From the NCBI RefSeq assembly GCF_022662175.1, contig NZ_JAKMCR010000001.1, positions 1,054,001 through 1,118,000 on the forward strand: DNA of 64,000 nucleotides, in the 5' to 3' direction. Positions within the stretch are counted from its first letter, which is position 1, and each line of letters starts with the position of its first letter. The position numbers and the translations under genes are program-made. The notes under the pieces were generated by a model. That model was not told the origin of the DNA. It ran no database searches and saw only the letters and a list, made by a program, of their open reading frames with translations. This stretch comes from Aestuariivivens marinum (GTDB lineage Bacteria > Bacteroidota > Bacteroidia > Flavobacteriales > Flavobacteriaceae). Of the stretch, positions 25,783-33,959 are shown one piece after another.

Positions 25783-26763
25783 TTACAACACCATTAAATT
25801 ACATCCACGAATATCAGAATGGTCAAAACGTCCCATAACTTCAAAGGTACCATTTGGATGTGTACGACCTAAATCTTGAGTGGCTATAAAAGCACAGGAA
25901 TTAATATTGGCAAGGTCGATAATATTTATTCCACCAGATTTTCCATAATCTTGAATGGCTAAAGCATCTTCGGTATCTCGAGTTAATACTTGCATCCAAG
26001 GCGCGCAATTAAAAATACCATGGCCTTTAGAATAGGCCTGACTTAACAATTCGGTCATACCATACTCACTATGAATGGTACTTACTCCAAATCCTTCTTT
26101 TAAGGTATTGTGGAGTTCGGCTCTAATCAATTCCTTGCGTCTGCCTTTCATACCGCCAGTTTCCATAACTATAGTGTTTTTTAATTGGAATTGATATTGT
26201 TCAACCAAATCCAATAATGCAAAAGAAACACCCATTAAAAGTGTTTTTTTGCCTTCTGATTCCAGTTTTATCAATAGGTCTTTTAATTCGGTAAGATTGT
26301 TTAAATAGAAGCCACTTTCCTTATGTTTGGATTGTTTAATAAGAACTTCTGCCATATAAATCAACGAGGAGCCTTCACGCTCCAAATAAGAAGGCAGTAA
26401 AGCTAAAATGACATAGTCCTTGATGTTGCCATAAAATTGTTCAAAGCCTTTTTGAAAACTGTTTTCATAGATTGATAGGTCTGTCACGTAATGTTTACTT
26501 GTAACACTTCCTGTGGTTCCTGAACTTGAAAAGATCTTTTCAATAGGTTTTGAACTGCTTAAAACACGATGTGATTTAAAAAATTGAATGGGCAAAAAGG
26601 GAATGTCCTTAATGGATGTAATATCACTGGGGTGAATGTACAATAAATCACAAAACGACCGATACACCGAGTTGTTTTCAAACTGATAATTAAAGACTTT
26701 AAAAGCCATAGTTTTAAAGTCGTTTTCAGATTGAATATTAAAGATGTCGTTTGCAGTGATCAT
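25783..26763 (-). CDS. LuxE-like acyl-protein synthetase / acyltransferase
   Basis: About 326 residues. The central IFSSSGTTGSVTSKHYVTD is the adenylate-forming-like LuxE signature. FFKSHRVL precedes it, and METGGMKGRRKELIR and SEYGMTELLSQAY follow. In lux operons LuxE activates a fatty acid and transfers it. In Flavobacteriia, similar stand-alone proteins of unknown role are common and may prime acyl groups for lipids. I chose ATG at 26763 because the extra 14 residues of the longer frame are hydrophobic noise and the conserved protein begins here. No lux genes are nearby, so bioluminescence is not implied. Confidence 0.83.
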   Translation of the reverse strand: MITANDIFNIQSENDFKTMAFKVFNYQFENNSVYRSFCDLLYIHPSDITSIKDIPFLPIQFFKSHRVLSSSKPIEKIFSSSGTTGSVTSKHYVTDLSIYENSFQKGFEQFYGNIKDYVILALLPSYLEREGSSLIYMAEVLIKQSKHKESGFYLNNLTELKDLLIKLESEGKKTLLMGVSFALLDLVEQYQFQLKNTIVMETGGMKGRRKELIRAELHNTLKEGFGVSTIHSEYGMTELLSQAYSKGHGIFNCAPWMQVLTRDTEDALAIQDYGKSGGINIIDLANINSCAFIATQDLGRTHPNGTFEVMGRFDHSDIRGCNLMVL

Positions 26764-26810
26764 TGCCACAAAAGTAACTAAAATACTAGGATGAAATAAT
26801 AACAATTTGC

Positions 26811-26836
26811 CATACTGAGCTTGTCGAAGTATCTTT
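26811..26836. repeat. Short dispersed repeat fragment
   Basis: CATACTGAGCTTGTCGAAGT followed by ATCTTT. The core CTGAGCTTGTCGAAG is, from memory, a very common dispersed intergenic sequence in bacteria. It is related in use to the TTCTGAGCG...GAAGAATCT type seen inside leuS. Confidence 0.5.
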
Positions 26837-26851
26837 TATATGTTCATAAAA

Positions 26852-26876
26852 AAAGCGCTACCAATGGTAACGCTTT
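26852..26876 (-). terminator. Terminator for the large T9SS cargo gene
   Basis: Read on the reverse strand, AAAGCGTTACC and GGTAGCGCTTT form a stem (one bulge) followed by a T run (TTTTTTTATG). It is 20 bases past the stop of the gene at 26896-28662. Confidence 0.8.
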
Positions 26877-26895
26877 AATGTTTATATTTTAGGAT

Positions 26896-28662
26896 TTATC
26901 TAATAACTAATTTAGTTGTAGCAGTAGCATTATCTTGAGATACTTTCATAATATATAATCCGGTTTTTAAGTTTGCTAGGTCTAAAACTGTATTGCTAAT
27001 TTCTTTTTTCAAAACTTGTTTGCCCAATAAATCGAAAACAGAAACATTCATCTTGGCATTGTTTTTACTTAACAGATTTATATAACCTAAGTTAGTTGGA
27101 TTTGGAAACATGCTAAAGCCAGGTATTTCAAAATTTTTAGTTGAAAGCGTAAAGTCATTTAAACTTCTTACATAAATTTGTGCAGTTCCGTTAAACTCAC
27201 CTGCAACTCCTATTACACTTGCTAATTGCGTGTTGGGAATCACAGTATTAATATAATCAGCAAGAAAGAAATCAGTTCTCTTTACAAGTGTATTAGCACT
27301 TCCATCTTCTAGAGTGTAATTTTGACCTGTACCAAACACAGCAATACCATCACCTTCTTGAAATGTTACATTTTCAACTTGTATTAGCTCAGATTCATAA
27401 TCATCAGGCGATGAGTTAAAAGTGGGAATAGATACTGTTTGTGGTATTACAGGGTTTCCTGAAGAAGCTATTACACCACTATCAGTGGTAGGGATAAACC
27501 TTAAAATCCCATTAGAAACTTCAGTTTGTCCTTTAAGACCTGTAACATTGTCTCCAACACTGTAAGTACTGGATATACCGTCCGGGTCATAAATTAATAC
27601 GCCAGCAATATTGCTATCCTGTATCCATTGTCTGTTTTGAAAACCGTCAGTATGAGTTACTAAAGAGGCACCAGTAATTTCATAATACAGACCTTCTCCA
27701 TTAGCATCTACATGGGCTCTCAAAGCTGTAATATCTGCAACAACATTGTAACCTAAAGTATTAATATGTAAATTGTATTGTGCTGCAACACTTCCAGAAC
27801 CATAATAAATTAATTCTGCAACAAAGAAATAATTTTTGTTTGGTTCTAAGGGAATAAAAGGATCTGGGGTTAGGTCATAAAGAGGGCCACCACTATCATG
27901 AGTTGCCGCAGTGTTTACGTTAACTACATTCCATTCAATATATCCATCTCCACCATTTCCTTCTGTATCCACGTTAAAGTTGGTAACAACAAATTCTAAT
28001 TCTCCACTTAGGTCTTCAGGACCTAAATCAACGGTTGAACCACTTACTGGGCCATTAATAAGGGCTATGGTAGGATCTGTTGAAGTGGTGTATGTAAATG
28101 TGCCAATTGGGAAAATAGATCCACAAGTGCCATTTGTTGTACAACCGTCAGTTGCATCAGGACCACTAAATGACCAATTTGATAAGATAAATGTTGATCC
28201 ATCAGGACCAGTATCATTATTTCTATAGGTCCATCCATCTACGTAGTCCCACCCAGTTCCTGTGCCATCAACGTTTATATCACCAAAAGTATCAATAACA
28301 CTTCCATTGAAGAATAATTCAATTGCATCATCTCCATTAATGCTCATAGCAGATGTAGTAAAATCGGGAAGAAATCCAAAATAATTGTTGAATTCAATAT
28401 TTTCAGAAGCTACATAAATAAAATCACCTGCTGTAGCGGAACCAGAAAAAGAGAATTCTTCACCATCTGTTCCACTACCATTATTGGCTGAGCCAATTCC
28501 AAAAGTTGATAAATCTGCAATATCATTTACAACATAAAGTTCAACAAATTTAGGTACACCGCCTGTTCGCGGACCATCAAAGACACCTGTAATTATCATA
28601 TCTTGGCCAAAGCCAAATGAGAAAGCAAAAAATGATAAGAATAAAAAGTAAAGTTTTTTCAT
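26896..28662 (-). CDS. Secreted T9SS cargo protein with lamin-tail-like and DUF5689-like regions
   Basis: 588 residues. A Sec signal peptide (MKKLYFLFLSFFAFSFGFGQ) is cut after about residue 20. The first region (about 21-165) has MIITGVFDGPRTGGVPKFVE and NGDDAIELFFNGSVIDTFG, typical of lamin-tail-like beta domains in secreted Bacteroidota proteins. The middle (about 300-500) with TGLKGQTEVSNG and ESELIQVENVTF resembles DUF5689 / OB-like modules. The C-terminus is a type A sorting domain: FSMFPNPTNLGYINL, VFDLLGKQVL, LKTGLYIMKV. The product is expected on the cell surface or outside. Such proteins are often linked to nucleases or adhesins, but no catalytic motif was recognised. Confidence 0.85.
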   Translation of the reverse strand: MKKLYFLFLSFFAFSFGFGQDMIITGVFDGPRTGGVPKFVELYVVNDIADLSTFGIGSANNGSGTDGEEFSFSGSATAGDFIYVASENIEFNNYFGFLPDFTTSAMSINGDDAIELFFNGSVIDTFGDINVDGTGTGWDYVDGWTYRNNDTGPDGSTFILSNWSFSGPDATDGCTTNGTCGSIFPIGTFTYTTSTDPTIALINGPVSGSTVDLGPEDLSGELEFVVTNFNVDTEGNGGDGYIEWNVVNVNTAATHDSGGPLYDLTPDPFIPLEPNKNYFFVAELIYYGSGSVAAQYNLHINTLGYNVVADITALRAHVDANGEGLYYEITGASLVTHTDGFQNRQWIQDSNIAGVLIYDPDGISSTYSVGDNVTGLKGQTEVSNGILRFIPTTDSGVIASSGNPVIPQTVSIPTFNSSPDDYESELIQVENVTFQEGDGIAVFGTGQNYTLEDGSANTLVKRTDFFLADYINTVIPNTQLASVIGVAGEFNGTAQIYVRSLNDFTLSTKNFEIPGFSMFPNPTNLGYINLLSKNNAKMNVSVFDLLGKQVLKKEISNTVLDLANLKTGLYIMKVSQDNATATTKLVIR

Positions 28663-28719
28663 TATTAAATTATTTATAAGAATTAGTCCTTATAAAAATA
28701 GGAAATTATTTTCTTATAA

Positions 28720-28750
28720 TACTAAAAAGCAGTCCAATAGACTGGTTTTT
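28720..28750 (-). terminator. Terminator for the small T9SS gene
   Basis: CAGTC and GACTG (28730-28744) form a stem with a five-base loop, flanked by A and T runs on the two sides, so it could work from either strand. It is 22 bases past the stop of the gene at 28773-29099. Confidence 0.6.
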
Positions 28751-28772
28751 TTATAATAAAATAATGTTGTTT

Positions 28773-29099
28773 TTACTTAATTACCAATTTACGTGTTTCG
28801 GTAATGTTGTTTTCGGTAATCTTTAAGAAATAAACCCCAGTAGCCAACTTCGATATATTTAATTCCTTTCCGGTAATGGTGGTGGCATGTATTTTTTTCC
28901 CAATGGCATTAAAAAACTCTATTTGTTTGGTCATATTACGTTTTGTAGTAATATAAATAACCTGCCTGTTACTGTTAACAGGGTTAGGATAAATAGAAAG
29001 ATTCTCTATTTTTTGCTGTGGGATATCCTGTGCAAAAGCTTTGGGGGCAACTGCAAAGAATAATACAAAGAAAAAGGTTAAAACGTAGTTTTTTACCAT
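28773..29099 (-). CDS. Small protein made almost only of a T9SS type A sorting domain
   Basis: 108 residues. The signal peptide ends at about residue 23 (PKAFAQ). After about ten residues the sorting domain starts: NLSIYPNPVNSNRQVIYITT, then IEFFNAIGKKI, LNISKLATGVYFLKI and RKLVIK. There is almost no passenger. T9SS sorting domains normally carry a cargo and are cut off after export, so this protein is odd. It could be a self-standing surface peptide, a decoy or regulator of the secretion system, or a relic. It lies divergently next to a two-component system (gap 197 bases). Confidence 0.8.
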   Translation of the reverse strand: MVKNYVLTFFFVLFFAVAPKAFAQDIPQQKIENLSIYPNPVNSNRQVIYITTKRNMTKQIEFFNAIGKKIHATTITGKELNISKLATGVYFLKITENNITETRKLVIK

Positions 29100-29261
29100 A
29101 GTAGGATTTTTATATGTTAAATTTAGTAAATAATATCAAAAGTTGTACCAATTAAAACGTTAAAGATTTCTTTATTTTAACAAAAGGTTAAGCTAGGGTA
29201 ATCTGTATGTTACCTTTTTGTTATATATTTTAACATTTTAACAAGTTAATAGTAATAGTTT

Positions 29262-29269
29262 TATCTTTA
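29262..29269 (+). promoter_or_regulatory. Possible -7 element for the two-component operon
   Basis: TATCTTTA differs from TAnnTTTG only at the last base and lies 27 bases before the ATG at 29297. Confidence 0.35.
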
Positions 29270-29296
29270 CCTTTTGATAAAAAATCGTCTAATTAT

Positions 29297-29977
29297 ATGG
29301 ACAAACAGGATATAAAAATTTTATTGGTTGATGATGAGCCAGACATTCTAGAAATTGTTGGATATAATTTATCGGCTGAAGGGTATCAAATCATTACTGC
29401 TGAGAATGGATTGCAAGCAGTAAAGAAAGCCAAAAAGGAGCACCCCCATTTAATTATATTGGACGTCATGATGCCTGAAATGGACGGTATTGAGGCATGT
29501 GAGCAAATTCGTAAAATCCCAAGCCTAAAGGATACAATGATAACTTTTTTAACCGCAAGGGGCGAAGATTATTCACAGGTGGCTGGTTTCGATGCTGGAG
29601 CCGATGACTATATTACAAAACCTATAAAGCCTAAGGTTTTAGTGAGCAAAGTTAAGGCGCTTTTACGACGTTATAAGCAAGAAGAAAAAGAAGGGATGCT
29701 TAAAATAGGAAATTTGGTGATAGACAGGGATGAATATAAAATTAACTTAAACGGTGAAGAAATTATATTGCCACGAAAAGAGTTTGAATTGCTATCTTTG
29801 TTAACATCCAAGCCAGGTAAAGTTTTTAAACGTGATGAAATTTTAGATAAAGTTTGGGGCAACGAGGTTATAGTTGGCGGAAGAACCATAGATGTCCACA
29901 TTAGAAAGCTTAGGGAAAAAATTGGAGATGATAGTTTTAGAACGGTAAAAGGAGTAGGGTATAAGTTTGTAGATTAA
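29297..29977 (+). CDS. Response regulator, OmpR/PhoB family
   Basis: 226 residues. The receiver domain (about 5-120) has the acidic pair D12-D13, the phosphorylated aspartate D56 in LIILDVMMP and the lysine in ITKPIKP. The DNA-binding winged helix domain (about 130-226) shows the OmpR-type LPRKEFELLSLL and GRTIDVHIRKLREKIG...TVKGVGYKF. The stop overlaps the kinase start by one base, so the two are translated together. The pair resembles PhoB/PhoR in layout. The signal is unknown, and no phosphate-uptake gene is nearby. Confidence 0.94.
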   Translation: MDKQDIKILLVDDEPDILEIVGYNLSAEGYQIITAENGLQAVKKAKKEHPHLIILDVMMPEMDGIEACEQIRKIPSLKDTMITFLTARGEDYSQVAGFDAGADDYITKPIKPKVLVSKVKALLRRYKQEEKEGMLKIGNLVIDRDEYKINLNGEEIILPRKEFELLSLLTSKPGKVFKRDEILDKVWGNEVIVGGRTIDVHIRKLREKIGDDSFRTVKGVGYKFVD

Positions 29978-31023
29978 TGCAAGTTAAATTAAAAAAACCA
30001 TATCGATTTTCTGCGAAAACCTCGCTTTATATTGCACTATCCTTAACACTCACAACGAGTGTTTTTTTATATTATTTTTTTGAAATCAATTGGGGTTTGT
30101 TGGTCTTCATTTTGGTGTTTAGCTACCTGTTGTCTTTTGTTTTTATCCAGTTACGAATAGAACGTTTAATATATAGACGTGTTAAGCAAATTTATGACGA
30201 CCTTACGCTTTTAGAATCTGCAAGCATAACAAGAGGAGCTATTACTACCGATATGGGTACCTTAACCAAGGAAATAGACAAATTTGCTAGGGATAAAAAA
30301 CTTGAAATAGAAACTCTAAAAGTTAGGGAGCAATATAGAAAAGAGTTTTTTGGTAATGTGTCACATGAGTTAAAAACCCCTTTGTTTACAGTACAAAGTT
30401 ACATTTTAACACTCTTGGATGGGGCCATTAATGATAAAAATGTTCGGGATAAGTATTTAAGACGGGCTAGTAAGGGCGTAGAACGTTTAATATATATTGT
30501 TAAGGATTTAGACATGATTACTAAGCTTGAGATTGGTGATTTGAGTTTAAATATGGAAGTGTTTGATATTGTCGGGCTTGTTAAGAACGTGTTCGATATG
30601 TTCGAAATACGAGCCGGTAAGAAAAAGATAACCCTTACATTCGATGCAGATTATAAAAAACCCATATTTGTAAATGCAGATAAAGAGCGTATTCAACAAG
30701 TACTTACTAACCTTATAGTGAATTCTATAAAGTATGGTAACGAAAAAGGAACTACCGAGGTTAGTATTGAAAATTTAATAAAGAATAAAGTTATTGTACG
30801 TGTAACCGATAATGGTGAAGGCATTGCCAAAAATCATTTGCCACGCTTATTTGAGCGATTTTATCGAGTTGATAAAAGTGGAGCCCGTAGCGAAGGAGGA
30901 TCAGGTTTAGGCTTGTCTATCGTAAAGCATATTATTGAAGCCCACAACGAAAAAATTTATGTAGAAAGTGAGTATGGTGTGGGTAGCGAATTTTCTTTTA
31001 CCTTAGAAAAGGTTTCTGAATAA
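29977..31023 (+). CDS. Sensor histidine kinase, PhoR-like
   Basis: 348 residues. Two membrane helices at about 15-34 and 38-57 are separated by only a few residues, so there is no large external sensor domain. A linker of about 60 residues leads to the dimerisation/phosphoacceptor domain, with H130 in GNVSHELKTPL. The ATPase domain has the N box (LTNLIVNSIKYGN), G1 (VTDNGEGIA), F box (LFERFYRVD) and G2 (GGSGLGLSIVKHI). It overlaps the response regulator by one base. Its last 21 bases overlap the convergent glycosyltransferase gene. A short extracytoplasmic loop suggests it senses the membrane or a partner protein. Confidence 0.94.
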   Translation: MQVKLKKPYRFSAKTSLYIALSLTLTTSVFLYYFFEINWGLLVFILVFSYLLSFVFIQLRIERLIYRRVKQIYDDLTLLESASITRGAITTDMGTLTKEIDKFARDKKLEIETLKVREQYRKEFFGNVSHELKTPLFTVQSYILTLLDGAINDKNVRDKYLRRASKGVERLIYIVKDLDMITKLEIGDLSLNMEVFDIVGLVKNVFDMFEIRAGKKKITLTFDADYKKPIFVNADKERIQQVLTNLIVNSIKYGNEKGTTEVSIENLIKNKVIVRVTDNGEGIAKNHLPRLFERFYRVDKSGARSEGGSGLGLSIVKHIIEAHNEKIYVESEYGVGSEFSFTLEKVSE

Positions 31024-32052
31024 TGTTTCAAAATTGGTGCTGGGAGCTTCTAAATGAAGACCTTTAAAGTTGTCAATTTTTTTAAGCATTTCTAATTTAA
31101 ATTCATTCTGTTTGCAGCTGGGGACTAGATATTGTTCTGTAAGCCGCTTAGCTAAATATTCTTGTTCAAATTGTCCACGGGTTGGTATAAAAAAGGCTTT
31201 TTTGTTCAGTTTTGCCAAATCCATAATGGTAGTGTATCCAGATCGGGATAATACCATAGCACTTTCATTTATGGTTTTTTCCAGTTGTGGGGATATCATA
31301 AAATTATAAACCGTCATATTGTCCATTAACTGTATGGTTTGCTCTTTCTCAATGATGCCTTTCACAAAAATTACTTTTCCTTGATAACTTTTTAATTCAA
31401 TAAGCAACTTTTTTTCCAATATAGTACGCTGCTGTTCTGGGCCAGATAGTAAAACCAACAAATCATTCTTAATGGTGTATTCTTGTTTGGTAAATCTACT
31501 TAAAGGGCCAATATATTTTGTAGGTATTTTAAGGGTTGATGGATGTCCTAATTTTCCACTCAAGTTAAAAGGACCATCAACATCAGGTATCCAACATTCA
31601 TCAAAGCTTTTAATAATGTTTTGGTTCATTTTTGTGCTCATCCAGGTCGTAGTTCCACTTAAAACATTTAACTGGTGGGTTATAAAAACTGATGGGATAT
31701 TTTTACTGTAAACACCAAACCGATTATCAGAAATAATACCCGAAATATTATGGGTTTCGATAATGTATTTGGTGGCTTTTTTTTCAGCTTTAATTATTTT
31801 TAATAATCTAGGTAAAGATTTTATAATCTTCCATTTAAGGAATTTGCCGTTTTTAGTATAGGATATATTGTAAGAAGGTAATTCAATAGATAACACATTA
31901 GGGAATTCCTTTTGTAATAACGATAAGGCTGCACCGTCACTAGCGATTATGGGCTGGTAACCGTAGTTTAAAAGTGCCTTTATTATTGGAATACATCTTG
32001 TGGCATGGCCCAATCCCCAATTTAAAGGGGCTACTAAAATGTTTTTGCTCAT
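31003..32052 (-). CDS. MurG-like glycosyltransferase (GT-B fold)
   Basis: 349 residues. The N-terminus ILVAPLNWGLGHATRCIPII is typical of GT28/MGT-like GT-B enzymes that bind a nucleotide sugar at the domain interface. LLVLLSGPEQQRTILEKKL opens the second domain, and SRSGYTTIMDLAKLNKKAFF with PTRGQFEQEYLAKRL is the donor-binding part. Acceptor and sugar are unknown. Similar Bacteroidota proteins are annotated simply as 'glycosyltransferase'. It is convergent with the histidine kinase and overlaps it by 21 bases. Confidence 0.85.
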   Translation of the reverse strand: MSKNILVAPLNWGLGHATRCIPIIKALLNYGYQPIIASDGAALSLLQKEFPNVLSIELPSYNISYTKNGKFLKWKIIKSLPRLLKIIKAEKKATKYIIETHNISGIISDNRFGVYSKNIPSVFITHQLNVLSGTTTWMSTKMNQNIIKSFDECWIPDVDGPFNLSGKLGHPSTLKIPTKYIGPLSRFTKQEYTIKNDLLVLLSGPEQQRTILEKKLLIELKSYQGKVIFVKGIIEKEQTIQLMDNMTVYNFMISPQLEKTINESAMVLSRSGYTTIMDLAKLNKKAFFIPTRGQFEQEYLAKRLTEQYLVPSCKQNEFKLEMLKKIDNFKGLHLEAPSTNFETLFRNLF

Positions 32053-32201
32053 TTTACCAATTTAGTAAGGGTTTCTTTCTAATCGTTTTACGGAAGAGCC
32101 TCAAACCCATTTACAGTTTTCAATTAAATTCAAAGATAAGCATATCAACCCTCTCACATATTTCCTTAATTTTACCAAATAATTAAATTACAGAAGCTTT
32201 A

Positions 32202-32876
32202 GTGGGAAGTAAAAATAAGTTAAAACGGTTTAAGGAAAACGAAACGTTTGGTAACGTGTTTCAACCCTCGCGCGATGAACTGGTTAATAAAGAATATTCT
32301 TTAAAAGGCAATTGGCGAAAAACGTTTTTTAATAATGAAAATCCGTTGGTTTTAGAGTTGGGTTGTGGAAAGGGAGAATACTCTGTAGGTTTGGCGCAAA
32401 AATATCCCAACAAAAATTTTGTAGGTATCGATATTAAAGGGGCCCGATTTTGGAGAGGTGCCAAAACAGCTATAGAACGGCAAATAAAAAATGTCGCCTT
32501 TTTACGAACTCAAATTGAGCTTATAGAATATGCCTTTTCTGAAAATGAAATTGATGAAATTTGGATTACTTTTCCTGATCCTCAAATAAAATATAAGCGT
32601 ACTAAACACCGTTTAACAAACGCCCAATTTTTAAATCGCTATAAAACCATATTAAAACCAGATGGCATAGTTAATTTAAAAACCGATAGCGAGTTTATGC
32701 ATGGTTATACTCTTGGCTTATTGCATGGTGCCGGACATGAAGTATTGTATGCAAACCATAATGTTTATAAACTAGAAGGAAGTCCAGAAGAGGTTACAAG
32801 TATTCAAACCTTTTATGAGATGCAGTATTTAGAACAACAAAAGCCAATTACCTATATTAGGTTTAAAATTAAGTAA
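32202..32876 (+). CDS. trmB: tRNA (guanine-N7-)-methyltransferase
   Basis: 224 residues. This SAM-dependent enzyme methylates G46 of tRNAs. Motif I is VLELGCGKGEYSVGLAQ (about residues 49-65). The family signature DEIWITFPDPQIKYKRTKHR is at about 118-137. TDSEFMHGY and the C-terminal KLEGSPEEVTSIQTFYE also fit. The start is a GTG (MGSKNKLKRF); this N-terminus is well conserved in Bacteroidota TrmB, and no ATG lies nearby. LysE follows two bases after the stop, and an ATL gene follows that, so these three form a compact unit. Confidence 0.95.
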   Translation: MGSKNKLKRFKENETFGNVFQPSRDELVNKEYSLKGNWRKTFFNNENPLVLELGCGKGEYSVGLAQKYPNKNFVGIDIKGARFWRGAKTAIERQIKNVAFLRTQIELIEYAFSENEIDEIWITFPDPQIKYKRTKHRLTNAQFLNRYKTILKPDGIVNLKTDSEFMHGYTLGLLHGAGHEVLYANHNVYKLEGSPEEVTSIQTFYEMQYLEQQKPITYIRFKIK

Positions 32877-32878
32877 GT

Positions 32879-33514
32879 TTGGACATTACAATAGTTTTCT
32901 TTCTAGGTTTAATCATTACGCTTATTGGTGTTATACCTCCAGGCCTTTTAAATATGAGCGCTGTTAAAATTAGTTTAAAAGAAGGGCATATTAGGGGTAT
33001 AATGTTTTCTGTTGGAGCCTGTGTAACGGTTTTTGTGCAAACCTATATTGCGGCTATTTTTGCAAGGTACCTTAGTAAGCATACAGAAGTTGTGGAAATT
33101 TTGCAGCGTGTAGCCTTTGTAGTTTTTGTATTGATAACTATTTATTATTTGTTTATTGTCAAGTCCATGCCCAAACATGATGTGGAACCTAGAGTTAGGA
33201 GTAAACATAGCAGGTTTTTTCACGGCATGTTTTTGTCGGCACTTAATATGTTTCCAATACCTTTCCAAGCTTACATGACGGTTACTTTGGCCTCGGTTGG
33301 TTGGTTGGCCTTCGACACTATAAGCATCCTAACTTATGTCACGGGGGCTGCTATGGGAAGTTTTGTGATGTTATACATGTATATTTTTTTCTTCGAAAAA
33401 ATTAAAAGCCGTTCGTTTACATCTCAAAAAAACATGAACTATATTATTGGAGGTATTACAGGAATAATTTCAATAATTACCTTAATAAATATCATAAAAG
33501 ATTTGGGTTCATGA
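32879..33514 (+). CDS. LysE/RhtB-family exporter
   Basis: 211 residues with six predicted membrane helices. The start region FFLGLIITLIGVIPPGLLNM carries the conserved PPG of this superfamily, and the second half contains NMFPIPFQAYMTV. Family members export amino acids such as lysine, arginine or homoserine lactones; the substrate here is unknown. It starts with TTG two bases after trmB and ends overlapping the ATL gene by four bases (ATGA), so translation is probably coupled. Confidence 0.82.
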   Translation: MDITIVFFLGLIITLIGVIPPGLLNMSAVKISLKEGHIRGIMFSVGACVTVFVQTYIAAIFARYLSKHTEVVEILQRVAFVVFVLITIYYLFIVKSMPKHDVEPRVRSKHSRFFHGMFLSALNMFPIPFQAYMTVTLASVGWLAFDTISILTYVTGAAMGSFVMLYMYIFFFEKIKSRSFTSQKNMNYIIGGITGIISIITLINIIKDLGS

Positions 33515-33840
33515 AACGGGAAACATTAAGTTTTTTTGATAAGGTTTATAAGGTGGCTCAACACATTCCTTATGGAAGGGTAACTAGCTATGGGGCCATT
33601 GCGAAATATTTGGGAGCCGTTAGAAGCGCTCGTATGGTAGGTTATGCTATGAATGGGTCGTCTGGTAAAGAGGTTCCGGCACATCGAGTAGTTAATAAAA
33701 AAGGATTGCTTACTGGTAAATACCATTTTGATGGTATCAATTTAATGCAACAACTCTTGGAAAGTGAGGGCATCCAGATTGTTGACAATCAAATCCAAAA
33801 TTTTGAAAAGGTATTTTGGGACCCTAATAAGGAGATGTAA
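33511..33840 (+). CDS. Alkyltransferase-like protein (ATL)
   Basis: 109 residues matching the MGMT/Ogt C-terminal DNA-binding domain: VTSYGAIAKYLGAVRSARMVGYAM and the active-site segment EVPAHRVVNKKG. The catalytic cysteine of PCHR is alanine here (A57), so it cannot accept alkyl groups. ATL proteins bind O6-alkylguanine, flip it out and hand the lesion to nucleotide excision repair. It overlaps the LysE gene by four bases. The usual name is atl in fission yeast and ybaZ in E. coli (where the residue is tryptophan). Confidence 0.9.
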   Translation: MKRETLSFFDKVYKVAQHIPYGRVTSYGAIAKYLGAVRSARMVGYAMNGSSGKEVPAHRVVNKKGLLTGKYHFDGINLMQQLLESEGIQIVDNQIQNFEKVFWDPNKEM

Positions 33841-33885
33841 TTCATACCTTTTTTATAAAACTTATAAATAGTTATATCATTAAAA

Positions 33886-33917
33886 CTTCTAACTTCAATC
33901 TTCTGTCTTCCAGCTTT
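33886..33917. repeat. Dispersed spacer repeat (TCTAACTTC...CTTCTGTCTTC type)
   Basis: A pyrimidine-rich run, CTTCTAACTTCAATCTTCTG followed by TCTTCCAGCTTT. Read on the other strand it gives text such as LEDRRLKLEV. Such degenerate strings are, from memory, scattered between genes in many Flavobacteriia. It lies between the ATL gene and the mrp promoter. Confidence 0.5.
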
Positions 33918-33923
33918 ATTATA

Positions 33924-33931
33924 TATATTTG
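33924..33931 (+). promoter_or_regulatory. Probable -7 element for mrp-nifU
   Basis: TATATTTG matches TAnnTTTG exactly and lies 28 bases before the mrp ATG. Confidence 0.45.
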
Positions 33932-33959
33932 CATTTTAGAATGATTCTTAATAAAATAT

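Noticed and set aside
25783-26763. LuxE-like gene as evidence of a bioluminescence operon
   Set aside because: No luxA, luxB, luxC or luxD neighbours; stand-alone LuxE-like proteins are common in Bacteroidota.
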